From the NCBI GenBank assembly GCA_963738835.1, contig CAVTYH010000006.1, positions 687,943 to 751,942 on the forward strand: a stretch of DNA of 64,000 nucleotides, given 5' to 3'. A program made the position numbers and the translations under genes. The notes beneath the pieces were generated by a model that was given only the letters and a program-made list of their open reading frames with translations, ran no database searches and was not told where the DNA came from. Positions 46,559 to 57,114 of this stretch are shown piece by piece. Numbering within the stretch: position 1 is the stretch's first letter; each line of letters opens with the position of its first letter. The stretch comes from CAVTYH01 sp963738835. GTDB lineage: Bacteria > Planctomycetota > Planctomycetia > Pirellulales > JADZDJ01.

Positions 46559-48456
46559 TTAACTTTTCGTAAACCGGCCAATGAAGCCGCCGCCGTGAGG
46601 CATGTCGATTTCGATTTTGTCGCCGCGTTTGCAACTCGTGTTCTCGATCTGCACGGCGTCGGGTTTGTCTTGCTGATCGCGAATCAAGAGCGACTGATAG
46701 TCGCCCGCGCCGAGGAACGAAAGGGGAACCGTCAGATGCCGAGCGGTCGTGCCGTTCAACACCGCCAGAAACCACGTGTTGCCGCTGCGGCGGGCGAAGG
46801 CGGCCAGCTCGCCGATTTCTGAATCGGGCAGCACGATGGTTTCATCCCACACTGACGGAATGCTCTTCAGCATGGGGCCGCAGGGATTGTCGAGCATCGT
46901 TTGCGGATTGCAGCCGTAGGTCAGCAGGGGCGTAGTAAAGACCGCAGCCACGGCCACTTGATGAGCCCAGGTGGTGTCGCCGCGGCGGTCGCCGAAAATG
47001 ACCGGCGTGTATTCGGCAGGGCCTGCCAACAGGCGCGTGAAGGGCAGGGTGGTTTCATGCACGGCTCGGCTGGGCACATTGCGCGATTCCATGCCGCGGA
47101 CGGCTTCGCGCGTTAATTCGTTCGGCCAGGTGCGCCGATTCGCCCGTCGGTTTGTTGCTGCCGTGAAAATCCATCAGCAGCTGATTTTCCGCGCCTTCTT
47201 TGAGCAGCGCCTGGTACAAGTCGATGATTTCCTTCGCCTCGTGATCGAAAAAATCGACCTTCAGTCCCGCAATGCCCAGCTCGTGGCAGCGCTTCAGCAA
47301 GTCGTGCCGAGTCTGCGGATCGCGCATGCTCTTGGAGCTAACCCAGACCAATAACCTCACGCCGCGTTGGCGGCCGTAATCGACCAGCTCTTTGATTTGC
47401 TCGTCGCTCCAACGCCGCCAGAGGCCTTCGATCACGTTGTATTCAAAGCCCAGCTCGCCGGCCAGTCGCGTGAATTCTTTCTCGCCCTCGTAACTGTTCT
47501 CGCCGCCATCAAGATATCGCCAGACTGCGCGGCCCGGCTTGCACCACTCGGTCGCAATTCCCTGGGGAAACAGTTTTGGATCCGGCGGCGGACACAAATT
47601 TGGCACGACGTCGGAATTGACGAGCGAATTCAAATCGGCCCCGATCATCACCACCCGCCACGGAGAAGTAATAGTGCCCACGATGGCGGCAGGTTTTTGC
47701 ATCCGCGGAATATCGTCCTTGTAGCGCAGCTCGAAGGGATGAGAGATTGGATGCTTATCGCCCAGCACCAATTGGAAACCACCGTGCCCATTGGCCTGGA
47801 GTGCCATGCCGGGAAAGTTCACGAGCGCCGCCTCGGTAATCGAGGCATAGCCTGCGTCGCCGGGCAGTTTGAATGTCATCGGCGGTGCACACCACTGTTT
47901 GTCGGGCACTTCCGCCAACTCATGTTTTTTGTAAGTGGCCTCGTAGTGGCCGCTTAAATCGTGATACCAGACGGTGCTGTAGGCCGGCAGGTTAAACATC
48001 GTCTGTTCGTCGGGCACGCGCGATTTGTTCTCGTCACCCGGAAAGATGTAGCGGAAGGCGGCTCCGTCGTTGAACACGCGAACTTCAAGTAGGAACGCGG
48101 TGTTGCTCTTGGTGTGTTTGAGCGCCATCTTCGCGGTGTTGCAACGATTGACAGCCTGGGAATGAACGCCGCGGCAGGGATACGTTTCATCGATGCTGGA
48201 CCGATCGATTTTGCCCAACTCTACATCGCCGGTAATTTCAATGTCATCAATCAGCACCTTGATCGGTGAGTCGCCGATTACCGGCTTGCCTCGATAAAAG
48301 ACCGAGTAGCTGACCGCGGCATTGGGGTTGAACACAAAATCGACCGAGCCATCGGGACTCTTGACGCTGATCGGCACGCCAGCCCACGCCAAGCTGTTCA
48401 ACAATGAAAACAGAATTGACACAAATCCGGCGCAACAAAATCGCGGACTGCCGCAT
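46559..48456 (-). CDS. Glycoside hydrolase family 97 protein, two frame breaks
   Basis: About 632 residues. I place the start at 48456 (MRQSAILLRR), behind a GGGGAG site; one extra base near 48430 must be skipped to continue as VSILFSLLNSLAWAGVPISV, which makes a good signal peptide. The N-terminal beta-sandwich has SPDGSVDFVFNPNAAVSYSV. The barrel contains GLKVDFFDHEAKEIIDLYQ and LLMDFHGSNKPTG, then, after a second break near 47115, RTWPNELTREAVRGME. These are GH97 landmarks. The family includes alpha-glucosidases and alpha-galactosidases, acting by inversion or retention; which one applies here is not clear. It is periplasmic or secreted. An extension of the frame beyond 48456 overlaps the next gene and is not real. 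Confidence 0.85.
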
Positions 48457-48598
48457 GATGGTCTCCCCTTGCAATTCCCCAATGCCACCCCACGGACGCA
48501 ATTGTCACCAGGGCGAACGTCGATTGCAATCGCTTGATTGTGTCCGGCGCGATGGACGTCGGCTGAGCATGCCGGGGCGCCGCTGCTAAAGCCCCCAA

Positions 48599-50308
48599 TC
48601 ACTCGACTTCGAGGATTTCTATTTTGAGCTGGCCGATGACCTGCGCCACCGGCAGAAAGCTGCTGTAAGCCTGGGCGCCAGCGAGGTTCGAGTCGGTGAG
48701 CTTCAGATGCGCTGCCCCGATTCCGCCGCGGCCGAGCGTGGCATCCATTGGCACCCAGCGATCGTCGATCCACAATTCGTTCCACATGTGGTAGACGAAG
48801 CCCTGCGAAGCGGGCTGATACACCAACCCAATCGCCACCCGTGCGGGAATGCCACGGGCTCGCGCCAGCGCCGCCAGCAGAACCGAATGTTCCGTGCAAT
48901 CGCCTTCCCGTTCGCGGGCCACTTCGGCAGCGGTGGCAAAGGCCTGCGAAAAGTTCTTCAACTTAATGGTGTGTTTGACGAGCGATTCAAGTTGGACGGC
49001 CAACTTTGAAATGTCGGTTTCGTCTGGCGCTACCGATTTGGCCAAAGCAATCACTTGCGCGTCGTCGCTTTGGATCAGATTATTTGGTTCACGATCTTCT
49101 GGCGATGGCGGTCGTGGCGGTTTTGTTTGATCGCTGCCTGGCAAAACGGCTGGTTGAGGGCTGCCGGCCGGTTCACGTGCTGAATCGCTACGGACCGTAA
49201 TTTCTGCCGTGTGGGGGTCCAGGGCCAAGACCTGTTGCAACCGCCCAGAGGCGAAAACCTTGGCCGGATCGTCATTCACCAATTGCACGCGGTATTTTAC
49301 GCGACGTGTGGAATGCGGATCGACCAAAGCACGCGCGACCGCAACTGTATTGTCGAGCACCAAATCGAGCTTCCGCGGCCCAGATTCCGCCAGCGCCACC
49401 TCTTTCGGAGTGCGAAATGTTTCCTGATGCAGTGCAGCCAGAGACGTCTTCAGCACTTGCCCCTCGCGGTTGATCCATAGCTGCGAATGAAGCACCGGCG
49501 GCTTATCGTCGGGCGATCGCATAGGCAGCGTAATCGCACTATCGATTCGCAGCAAATCTTCCGCGTGATCCAAAAGCTGCGTTGGCTCGAACTTGCCAGC
49601 CGCAAGCTCAATCGTGACCACCTGATTTGTGGCTGGCATTAAAGCCCGCAGACTGCGGCGTTGCCCCGGCAACAGCGGCGCGGCGGCCAGCGATTGCTCG
49701 GTGGCGCTAAAGCCAAGCGTGCCTGGCGTCCAGGGGAATGTTTCGGTCGTGGTCTTTCCTTGTGTCGTGGTTTCGACGGAAAGTTTACCGTCGGCCACGT
49801 GCCCGATCATAACCGTACGGCTTGAGCCCGAGTTCATTTCGGTGTTGAAAGAAACTGGTTCTCCGGCGGGCGTTTCGAAGCTGCGTGTGGAAATTGAAAT
49901 CGCCGTGCGCTGCCCCTCGCGATCGACCACCAGTTGATTTTGATTTTCGATTTGCAGGCCCCGTTGGCCATCGACAACCACATCGGTCATCATGGTGTGC
50001 ATCCAGCCAATTTTCGTGCCGTTAGCATAAACAGCCTCCCACCACTCTTTGGGATGCCCCTTCGGCGTCGTGGCTGCGGCGTCGATCTCGGTTGAGCCGG
50101 TTGGTGCAGCCAACTTTGCTGAATCGCTGCCGATGAGCCCGACTATTTGGTTTTGCGCAGGCGTTTCGCCAGCATTTTTCGATTCCGACGAAGCCTCGGA
50201 TAGAGTCGCCTTCGTCGAAAACGGCGGCGAAGAGCGATCGCCACAGCCCCAAATGGCAACTGCCAGCACTACTGTTGTCCAGACGCAACCAAACTGTTTC
50301 CAGCGCAT
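48599..50308 (-). CDS. Transglutaminase-like lipoprotein or membrane-anchored protein
   Basis: 569 residues from MRWKQFGCVWTTVVLAVAIW, with a cysteine at residue 22 (IWGC) that may be lipidated; the frame is open 24 codons further, but those look non-coding. Residues 60-420 form a beta-rich domain with no firm family. The C-terminal 170 residues are a transglutaminase core with the triad in order: REGDCTEHSVLLAALARARG (Cys), VYHMWNELWIDDRWVPMDAT (His and Asp). Many bacterial members act as proteases or peptide-modifying enzymes outside the cytoplasm. It lies 142 bases upstream of GH97 on the same strand and may be co-transcribed, though no functional link is known. Confidence 0.85.
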   Translation of the reverse strand: MRWKQFGCVWTTVVLAVAIWGCGDRSSPPFSTKATLSEASSESKNAGETPAQNQIVGLIGSDSAKLAAPTGSTEIDAAATTPKGHPKEWWEAVYANGTKIGWMHTMMTDVVVDGQRGLQIENQNQLVVDREGQRTAISISTRSFETPAGEPVSFNTEMNSGSSRTVMIGHVADGKLSVETTTQGKTTTETFPWTPGTLGFSATEQSLAAAPLLPGQRRSLRALMPATNQVVTIELAAGKFEPTQLLDHAEDLLRIDSAITLPMRSPDDKPPVLHSQLWINREGQVLKTSLAALHQETFRTPKEVALAESGPRKLDLVLDNTVAVARALVDPHSTRRVKYRVQLVNDDPAKVFASGRLQQVLALDPHTAEITVRSDSAREPAGSPQPAVLPGSDQTKPPRPPSPEDREPNNLIQSDDAQVIALAKSVAPDETDISKLAVQLESLVKHTIKLKNFSQAFATAAEVAREREGDCTEHSVLLAALARARGIPARVAIGLVYQPASQGFVYHMWNELWIDDRWVPMDATLGRGGIGAAHLKLTDSNLAGAQAYSSFLPVAQVIGQLKIEILEVE

Positions 50309-50753
50309 GTTGTGCAAAGTCACCGTGTTGTCCGTGGGCCATAAATGCCGACTGCAGCCCGCTTGGCTGTGGTCTACCAATAACCGAATCGGCGTTAACC
50401 GACAACGGCGAAATGCCGCTACCCGCGGCTTATCGGGAGCTTAAACTTCACGCTGTCGGCAAATCTTCACGATCTGCAACCGGAATTGCAGCCTGTCGCT
50501 TCTAGGCAACACGTTGGGCAGCGCAGGCCGGTGGTAGACTAACTGATGCACATCGCAGGGAGCAGCTTTTTGAGCGGACGCAGATTGTTCCGGTCTTGCC
50601 GCCGCAAGCGGAAGATCGTCGAGGAAGTTCCGCCACCGTGGGCATCCCCGAGGTAACTGTGATCTAAACTTGGATGTCCGCAGTCGGGGGCAAAGCGGAC
50701 GACCCACAGACATACGGCGGTTCAGCAAGGGGCAACTATAATCGCCAATCGCA
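50309..50753. other. Divergent promoter region
   Basis: Genes run outward on both sides. A TATAAT at 50737-50742 serves the plus-strand gene. No further structure is seen. Confidence 0.45.
50737..50742 (+). promoter_or_regulatory. Candidate -10 box
   Basis: A perfect TATAAT ends 11 bases before the first ATG (50754) and 26 bases before the second (50769). This favours the second as the translation start. Confidence 0.4.
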
Positions 50754-51463
50754 ATGGAAACATCGCCAATGGGCTTTATTAAACGCATCTTTCGAAACGT
50801 CTTTCGCGACGGCACTCCGCCGCATGTCGCCAGCTGCTTCGAGCGGTTGAGCGAAGACCAACTGGAAGCGCACCTGAAGGTTTGCCGCTACGGTAGTTTT
50901 GAACTGACCGATGCCGTGCGTCCATCGTTCGATTTGCAAGTGGTCCCGAGCCAGGGTTATCGCCACGATTGTTTTGCCGATGACGAAACCAAGGTTCGCG
51001 TGCCGGTGCTGATGGCCGCCGCGTCGAAAGAGTGAGCTGTTCGAGACGTTCCTCGACCTGCTCGATCCGCTCGGGACGGAAGTCGACGTCGTGCTGGAGA
51101 CCAGCCACGACCGCGACAGCCGAGGGCACGTCGATCTGTATCGCGAGCACATCGACCTGCCGGTGCTGAAGAGCACGCTGTACGATTACGAAGATTTGCT
51201 CTTGAACGACGGCTGCACCGGCATCGCGGTGCTGAACCCGCATGTGCCGCTGGAAGTGCAATTCGACGAGCACAAACTGCTGATCGCCTACGGCCAAGAC
51301 CTGGGCGGCTTCGAAGCGCGTCTTCCGCGACCGCGGCGTCGTGTGCAACGACCAGATGAAGTTCATCACCGAAGCCGAGCACGTGCATTCATCGAGCGAT
51401 CAGTATCATCGGCAGTTCGAGGAACTGCGAACGCGGCTGGGCATGGATTCGATGTTTGATTAG
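50754..51463 (+). CDS. Conserved protein of unknown function, two frame breaks
   Basis: Joined, the frames give about 235 residues. The first part reads MGFIKRIFRNVFRDGTPPHV from the ATG at 50769 (an ATG at 50754 adds five residues). Near 51025 an A-run must lose one base to give SELFETFLDLLDPLGTEVDV; near 51318 another base is needed to reach RVFRDRGVVCNDQMKFIT. The protein then ends RTRLGMDSMFD at 51463. It contains DVVLETSHDRD and EHIDLPVLKSTLYDYEDLLL. It is soluble, acidic and has no signal peptide. I believe similar proteins exist in many planctomycetes, but no function is known to me. Its 3' end converges on the VIT-VWA gene. Confidence 0.65.
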
Positions 51464-51503
51464 GGGCAACTAGCGACTGGCAGCTAGCAGCTAGCCGGCA
51501 TAG

Positions 51504-51523
51504 CCTCCGGCGGAAGCCGGAGG
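51504..51523. terminator. GNRA-loop hairpin between convergent genes
   Basis: cctccggc-ggaa-gccggagg is a perfect 8-bp stem with a GGAA tetraloop, placed between two converging stop codons. A ctagcagctagc duplication lies just before it. There is no T-run. Confidence 0.5.
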
Positions 51524-51548
51524 TTGGCTCAATCGATTGTCAGTCATT

Positions 51549-53930
51549 TTACTCCACGTCATAAACCTGCCCACCAAGTTCGATGGTCAGTGGCTCGTCT
51601 TGGGCCAGATACTTGGCGGCTTCGCGGCCGTATTTGTCGATCAGGTCGAAGTATTCTTTGCTAAAACGTTGGATTTTCTGCGCGGGCTTCTCCTGCTTCT
51701 CTGTGTCGGTGACGACGGAATCGACCCACCGCTCGCCGCGACGGTAGAAGGCTTTGCTGCCGACTTGGCGAACGTTTTGGATGACCTTGGCGGCATCGTC
51801 TTTGGCGGCTGGAATAGCGCTGTAGAGTTGGCCGAACGAGCCCAGAGAGTCGGTCGAATATGCGCCGCCGCCGGCGCCGAACCGGTCGCCGTCCGGGCTG
51901 CTGGTCGTGCCTGCGACTGCTCTGCCCATTGAGCCGCCTTGTAGGGACATCGGCGCGGCCGGTTGATTGGCATCCTGGTAGTTGCGTTTGGCAATGCGTT
52001 GCTCGACACCCGATTGGCCCTCCCGTTCTTGCTGTAGTACTTCCAACCGTCCCCCTGCGGAACGCAGGTTTGAAGTCACATCGCCGTGCCGAGAATTCTC
52101 ATCGGCTAGGAACGAGGTGTACGGTGTCATGATGCCGTGCCGCAGCGAGAGCGCCACCAGTTCTTTGACGAGTTCATCGTTTTTGCCTTTGAGATCGATC
52201 TCGTCCAGAATTTCGCCGACGCGCCGCACGGCCCAGAGTTTTTCGACGAAGGCCTGCGATTGATCGTCGCTTTTTTCGATCAGCTTGGCGGGAAAGTCGA
52301 ACGTCTGCTCTTTGTCGCCCACCTTGCCGGTGATTTTCGCTTTGGCGTCGCCCGGTTTCTTGTACCGGCCGACAATCACCAGTTGCTCTCCCGCGAACAG
52401 ATTGACGACATCTTTCGGATACATGCGATTGGTGGCTGATCCGTCTTCGGGCTTGATGCCTTCGACATCGACCGTCAGTTTCACATCACTCATCACCGGC
52501 GAGCCGATGCGGTTATACAGTGCCGAGACGGCCCGTTCGATGTTCTCGTTGGGCCGCACGTATTCGGTCAGGCCGAAATTTTCGCGAGCCAGTTTGTCGA
52601 GCAATCGGCTGTTCACGTCGTAGCCGACGCCGAAATCGAAGATGCGGGCTTTCACTTTGTTGTCGGCCTTGGCCGCCGCGACGATTTTGGCCTCGTTGGT
52701 TTCGCCGACGGTCGGAATGCCGTCGGTCAAGAAGATCACGAAATTCGGCCGGCTGGAATCTTGCAGTTGGCCGAGTGCTTTCGACAGCGCACCGTGAATG
52801 TTCGTGCTACCACCTGCGTAAATGCCCTCGACGAATCCGAGCGCCGCTTTGCGGTTATCGTCGTTGAATTTTTGCAGCTCGGGCTTCCAACTTTCGACAT
52901 CGCTATCGTAGGCGATCAGGTTGAACAGGTCGCCTTCGCGCAGATTGTTGATCACAAACTTGGCCGCCCCTTTGGCCTGTTCGATTTTGTCGCCGCTCAT
53001 GCTGCCCGAGCGATCGAGCACCAGCAGCACGGTTTTCTTGGGCCGCTCGTCGGTAGCTTCAATCTTTGGACTCGTAAGCAACAGAAAGTAACCGTCTTCG
53101 TCGGAATGCGGTCGGTAGCTGATGACTTTGGTGCCGACGATGCCTTTGCCGACATCGTAGAACAAGCGGAAGTCTTCCGTCGGAACCGCGTCTTTGACGG
53201 TGTAAGAAACCGTAGCATGTTTATCATCGGGCCGTTTGATTTCCACCGCATGGCTGGGGCTGTAAACATTTTTGATGTCCGTTTCACTTTCGATCGTGGC
53301 GTTGACTTTGATTTCTTCTACCGGCTGCGAGGTGTACTTTGCTGTCGAGAGCGGGAAAATGAAATCGGTCAGCCCATCCAAATTGCGGCAGAGTTGCGAA
53401 TAGCGCAGCGTGACTTTGCGCTCGGCTCCTGGCGGGACCGGAAACACACTGGTTTTGAACAAGCCCGTGCCCATCCACTCCAACAGCGCGGGGTCTTTGT
53501 TCTTGCGAACGATTTCTTCGTACATCTTCCGCGCTTCTTTGGCGTCCAACATTTTCGCCGGATACTCTTTGCCGTCGATCAACAGCGTAAGCTGATCGAC
53601 CGCCCCTTCGTACGGCAGCGGGAACACGAATGAAACTTCCATCGGCCGGCTGCCGGTGTTCACAAACGACTGGCTGACTTGCACGCGGGCCACCTGACCC
53701 GCCAGCTTCACGTTCACTTCCAGCGACTTAATCTTGTAACTGCTGGGTGCCGGTTCCGGCCGAGGCTGAGGATGCGGCCCTGGATAGGGCAGCCAAACAA
53801 TGACCGGCGGCCGCGGCAAGACGATCTGTTCGCCTTCGTTCACATTGACGAGCACCCCCTGGGCTTGGGCCAGGGATGCGATAAGGCACGTGACGGTTGC
53901 GATCGCAGCGAGCTTTAGGCAGCACTTCAT
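51549..53930 (-). CDS. VIT and von Willebrand A domain protein, exported
   Basis: 793 residues. Signal peptide MKCCLKLAAIATVTCLIASL. A short Pro-rich linker precedes the VIT domain (about 70-200: SLEVNVKLAGQVARVQVSQS, FVFPLPYEGAVDQL, KEARKMYEEIVRKNKDPALL). The VWA domain (about 300-470) has a complete MIDAS: DRSGSMSG, then GGSTNIHGAL and FLTDGIPTVG. This pairing is that of inter-alpha-trypsin inhibitor heavy chains and many bacterial surface proteins; it suggests metal-dependent protein binding. The C-terminal 250 residues are mostly helical and include a Gly/Gln-rich linker. It is intact. The protein is probably periplasmic or surface bound; the ligand is unknown. Confidence 0.9.
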   Translation of the reverse strand: MKCCLKLAAIATVTCLIASLAQAQGVLVNVNEGEQIVLPRPPVIVWLPYPGPHPQPRPEPAPSSYKIKSLEVNVKLAGQVARVQVSQSFVNTGSRPMEVSFVFPLPYEGAVDQLTLLIDGKEYPAKMLDAKEARKMYEEIVRKNKDPALLEWMGTGLFKTSVFPVPPGAERKVTLRYSQLCRNLDGLTDFIFPLSTAKYTSQPVEEIKVNATIESETDIKNVYSPSHAVEIKRPDDKHATVSYTVKDAVPTEDFRLFYDVGKGIVGTKVISYRPHSDEDGYFLLLTSPKIEATDERPKKTVLLVLDRSGSMSGDKIEQAKGAAKFVINNLREGDLFNLIAYDSDVESWKPELQKFNDDNRKAALGFVEGIYAGGSTNIHGALSKALGQLQDSSRPNFVIFLTDGIPTVGETNEAKIVAAAKADNKVKARIFDFGVGYDVNSRLLDKLARENFGLTEYVRPNENIERAVSALYNRIGSPVMSDVKLTVDVEGIKPEDGSATNRMYPKDVVNLFAGEQLVIVGRYKKPGDAKAKITGKVGDKEQTFDFPAKLIEKSDDQSQAFVEKLWAVRRVGEILDEIDLKGKNDELVKELVALSLRHGIMTPYTSFLADENSRHGDVTSNLRSAGGRLEVLQQEREGQSGVEQRIAKRNYQDANQPAAPMSLQGGSMGRAVAGTTSSPDGDRFGAGGGAYSTDSLGSFGQLYSAIPAAKDDAAKVIQNVRQVGSKAFYRRGERWVDSVVTDTEKQEKPAQKIQRFSKEYFDLIDKYGREAAKYLAQDEPLTIELGGQVYDVE

Positions 53931-54263
53931 ACAGCACCTATGGTGTCCCTATTGTGTCACAGTATATGACGCCCGAACCGACACTTTGTTTGTAACAATC
54001 GAATGGTCCCGGATAGTTAATTGCCGGCAGACGAATGTTCTTGCCTCCCCGTAATTTGACGGTATCGCTGCCGATTAAGTTCCGAGGCAGAGACTACGGC
54101 GTTAATTTGGGATGACAGCGGCGTTGGGGAAGATGCCTTCGGGCTCCAACTTGCCTTGCGAAAACATGGCATTTTCGAGACACTCCCAGGCCATTTCGCC
54201 GATCCTGTCGACAGCGGGCCATTCGGCCAATCGTTCGTCACTCAATCGCAACCAGTCGATTTC
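53931..54263. other. Gap between divergent genes
   Basis: Carries the promoter regions of the VIT-VWA gene and of the lipoprotein gene. The open frame upstream of 54264 has no signal of being translated. No other feature is seen. Confidence 0.4.
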
Positions 54264-55142
54264 ATGCCGCGACGGCTCAAAATCGTCGGCGTATTACTTT
54301 TGCTCGCGCCGATTGGTTGCGGGATGTTCAGCCAGTACGGACCGGCACAACAACCCGTGGCAACGCCGCTGACCGCCGTGGTTTTGCCGCCAAATGGATC
54401 GGGCCCGATGGTCATCACCGGTCCTCCTCTCGCCGGTGGAACGCCAATTGCTACGCTCCCGACCAACGGAGCGCCACAGGCCATTGGCTCAACGGTCATT
54501 CAGCAAAGCTCGATCCTCGTGCCAGCGGTCGATCGTGATTTTATGTGGGATCAACTCGTCGATGTTGTCGACGATTACTTTCAAATCGAACAAGAAGATC
54601 GCGTCAAGTTGATTGGCAACGAGCCCACGCCCGGCCGCATTGACACATTCCCGCTCACAGGCGCCACGCTTTTGGAACCGTGGCACGGCGACACGGTGAA
54701 CTGTTATGAGCGGCTGGAGAGCACGCTGCAATCGATCCGTCGCCGGGCGTTTGTGAATGTAACGCCATTCCCACAGGGATACCTTGTTGATGTAACCGTG
54801 ACCAAGGAATTGGAAGACGTCGCGCTGCCGATCAAAGCCTCAGCGGGCGCCGCAACGTTCCGCTACGACACCTCACTAGAGCGTGATACGGAGTTCAATG
54901 TCGATCCCAACCGCATTCCCGGTGATCCGGCGCGACCCAATGGCCCGCGCACTCCAACCGCAGGCTGGATTCCTTTGCCACGCGACACGGCGCTGGAACA
55001 GGTGATGCTGACGAAAATTCAATCGCGCTTAGGTGGAACGATTACCGCACCTGTGGCTGCGGTGTCGACAGGGCCAGCAGTTCTAGCGCCGGCAGTTCTA
55101 CCTCCGGGCACTTTAGCGCCGCAACCATTGCCATCGCCCTGA
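54264..55142 (+). CDS. Probable lipoprotein of unknown function
   Basis: 292 residues from MPRRLKIVGVLLLLAPIGCG; the cysteine at 19 fits a lipobox apart from proline at -3, so lipidation is likely but not certain. An ATG 36 codons upstream would spoil the signal. A Pro/Gly/Thr-rich linker (20-90) leads to a folded part of about 170 residues: VDRDFMWDQLVDVVDDYFQI, EPTPGRIDTFPLTGATLLEP and INPRIPGDP-like DPNRIPGDPARPNGP. It ends in an Ala/Pro-rich tail. I recall similar lipoproteins in other planctomycetes with no assigned role. A bidirectional terminator separates it from ilvD. Confidence 0.65.
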   Translation: MPRRLKIVGVLLLLAPIGCGMFSQYGPAQQPVATPLTAVVLPPNGSGPMVITGPPLAGGTPIATLPTNGAPQAIGSTVIQQSSILVPAVDRDFMWDQLVDVVDDYFQIEQEDRVKLIGNEPTPGRIDTFPLTGATLLEPWHGDTVNCYERLESTLQSIRRRAFVNVTPFPQGYLVDVTVTKELEDVALPIKASAGAATFRYDTSLERDTEFNVDPNRIPGDPARPNGPRTPTAGWIPLPRDTALEQVMLTKIQSRLGGTITAPVAAVSTGPAVLAPAVLPPGTLAPQPLPSP

Positions 55143-55151
55143 TGAGCGGCA

Positions 55152-55178
55152 AACCGACGATAATTATCGTCGGCTTTA
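55152..55178. terminator. Bidirectional hairpin terminator
   Basis: ccgacgat-aatt-atcgtcgg is a perfect 8-bp stem flanked by AAA on the left and TTT on the right. It stands between the converging lipoprotein and ilvD genes. Confidence 0.65.
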
Positions 55179-55203
55179 CACTGCCCACCTGCTCGCAGCT
55201 TAA

Positions 55204-56898
55204 TCACTCGTCGGTGACGCAGCCTTCCGACGCGTTCTTCACATTCTTGATGTACTTGAACAGCGTGCCCCGTGCGACTTTGTAGGGGGGTGCTCTCCAA
55301 GCGGCCCGGCGACGGGAGAGTTCGTCGACGGAGAGTTGCACATCGAGGCGATTCGCAGCGGCGTCGATTACAATTTGGTCGCCATCTTTCACCAGTGCGA
55401 TTCCGCCCCCTTCTTGCGCTTCCGGCGTGATGTGGCCGACGATGAAGCCGTGAGAGCCGCCGGAGAAGCGGCCGTCGGTCAACAGCGCCACGTCTTTGCC
55501 CAGACCCGCGCCCATGATGGCCGAGGTCGGCGTCAGCATCTCCGGCATTCCCGGTCCGCCTTTGGGGCCTTCGTAGCGAATGACGATCACATCGCCCTTG
55601 GCGATCCGCTGCTGCTCCAGTGCGGCGAGCATATCTTCTTCGGAGTCGAACACTTTCGCCGGGCCTTCGAATCGCTGGCCTTCTTTGCCTGTAATTTTCG
55701 CCACTGCACCTTCGGTCGCTAAATTGCCGCGTAGAATTTGGATGTGGCCGGTTTTTTTGATCGGGTTTTCGATCGTCGCCACAACTTCCTGACCGGCCTT
55801 CAAACCGGGGAGCGCCGCGAGATTTTCATCCAGTGTTTTCCCAGTGATCGTGAGGCAATCGCCGTCCATCAAACCTTTTTCCAGCAGATATTTCATCACG
55901 CCGGGTGTGCCGCCGACGTTGTGTAAATCTTCCTGCACGAACCGGCCGCTCGGTTTCAAATCGGCCAGGAACGGCACACGGGCGCTGACGCGTTGAAAGT
56001 CGTCGATCGTCAATTCCACCTGGGCCGCGCGGGCCATTGCAATCAGATGCAGCACGGCATTGGTCGAGCCGCCCAGAGCCATGACCACGACCATTGCATT
56101 TTCAAAAGCCCGGCGAGTCATGATGTCGCGGGGCTTGAGATCGCGCTCCAGCAGATTGCGGATCACCGCGCCGGCGCGAAAACACTCGTCCATCTTGCCG
56201 GCGTCTTCTGCGGGAATCGACGCGCTGTACGGCAGCGACATGCCAAGCGCTTCGATCGCCGACGCCATCGTGTTCGCGGTGTACATGCCGCCGCAGGCGC
56301 CGGCTCCAGGACACGATTTTTGCACGATCGATTTCCGCGTGCTTTCGTCAATTCGGCCGGCGACGAATTCGCCGTAGCATTGAAATGCACTGACGATATC
56401 GAGCGTCTCGCCTTCCGCGTGCTCGCCGCCGGCTTTCGGCATGTGGCCCGGCTTGATGGTGCCGCCGTAGATCATCAGCGACGGCCGATTCACGCGGGCC
56501 ATCGCGATCAAACAGCCGGGCATGTTTTTATCGCAACCTGGAATGCTGATGTTGGCATCGTACCACTGGGCGTGCATGACGGTTTCGATCGAATCGGCAA
56601 TCAGGTCGCGCGATTGCAGCGAGTAGCACATGCCCTCGGTCCCCATCGAAATGCCGTCGCTCACGCCGATGGTGTTGAACCGCATGCCGACTAGCCCTGC
56701 CGCCGTGACGCCTTCTTTGACGCGGGCTGCCAGGTGGTTCAAGTGCATGTTGCAGGTGTTCCCTTCGTACCACATGCTGGCGATGCCGATTTGTGGCTTT
56801 TGCATGTCGGCATCGGAAAGGCCCGTGCCGTACAGCATGGCCTGCGAAGCGCCTTGGCTTTTGGGTTGCGTGATGCGGGAGCTGTATTTGTTGAGCAT
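55204..56898 (-). CDS. ilvD: Dihydroxy-acid dehydratase
   Basis: 564 residues, the normal length. Cluster-binding cysteines lie in GNTCNMHLNHLA (Cys49), PGCDKNMPGCL and CPGAGACGGMYTANTM. The C-terminal half has TDGRFSGGSHGFIVGHITPE, where the Ser is a catalytic base, and AGKVFDSEEDML-type swivel domain features. The enzyme dehydrates 2,3-dihydroxy-3-methylbutanoate and its homologue in valine, leucine and isoleucine synthesis, in the cytoplasm. The iron-sulfur cluster type (2Fe-2S or 4Fe-4S) cannot be told by eye. It stands alone, with no other branched-chain gene in the window. The start codon at 56898 follows a weak ribosome binding site, but the alignment of MLNKYSSRITQPKS with the family start supports it. 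Confidence 0.95.
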   Translation of the reverse strand: MLNKYSSRITQPKSQGASQAMLYGTGLSDADMQKPQIGIASMWYEGNTCNMHLNHLAARVKEGVTAAGLVGMRFNTIGVSDGISMGTEGMCYSLQSRDLIADSIETVMHAQWYDANISIPGCDKNMPGCLIAMARVNRPSLMIYGGTIKPGHMPKAGGEHAEGETLDIVSAFQCYGEFVAGRIDESTRKSIVQKSCPGAGACGGMYTANTMASAIEALGMSLPYSASIPAEDAGKMDECFRAGAVIRNLLERDLKPRDIMTRRAFENAMVVVMALGGSTNAVLHLIAMARAAQVELTIDDFQRVSARVPFLADLKPSGRFVQEDLHNVGGTPGVMKYLLEKGLMDGDCLTITGKTLDENLAALPGLKAGQEVVATIENPIKKTGHIQILRGNLATEGAVAKITGKEGQRFEGPAKVFDSEEDMLAALEQQRIAKGDVIVIRYEGPKGGPGMPEMLTPTSAIMGAGLGKDVALLTDGRFSGGSHGFIVGHITPEAQEGGGIALVKDGDQIVIDAAANRLDVQLSVDELSRRRAAWRAPPYKVARGTLFKYIKNVKNASEGCVTDE

Positions 56899-57026
56899 GG
56901 AAAAGCACGGGGAGAGGGACGCGAAGCAGTTAACAGAAGAAAGTGCATCGTAAAGCGAGATGGGCTCGCGGTCCAGAACCCGATGAGCGGGGGCAATCCG
57001 GCTGTTTATTCGTCATAACACCTTGT

Positions 57027-57032
57027 TATAAT
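57027..57032 (+). promoter_or_regulatory. Candidate -10 box of the HAD gene
   Basis: A perfect TATAAT lies 83 bases before the start of the HAD gene. The -35 box is not obvious. Confidence 0.3.
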
Positions 57033-57114
57033 CGCCCGGTCAATTTGAATTGCGCTGTACGCTCGCGAAAATTCCGCTTTCCGCTTTCCGCCTTCATCCC
57101 TCCGACTTTGACCC

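Noticed and set aside
48457..48899. Upstream extension of the GH97 frame
   Set aside because: It overlaps the 3' end of the transglutaminase-like gene and lacks a signal peptide, whereas the start at 48456 has both site and signal peptide.
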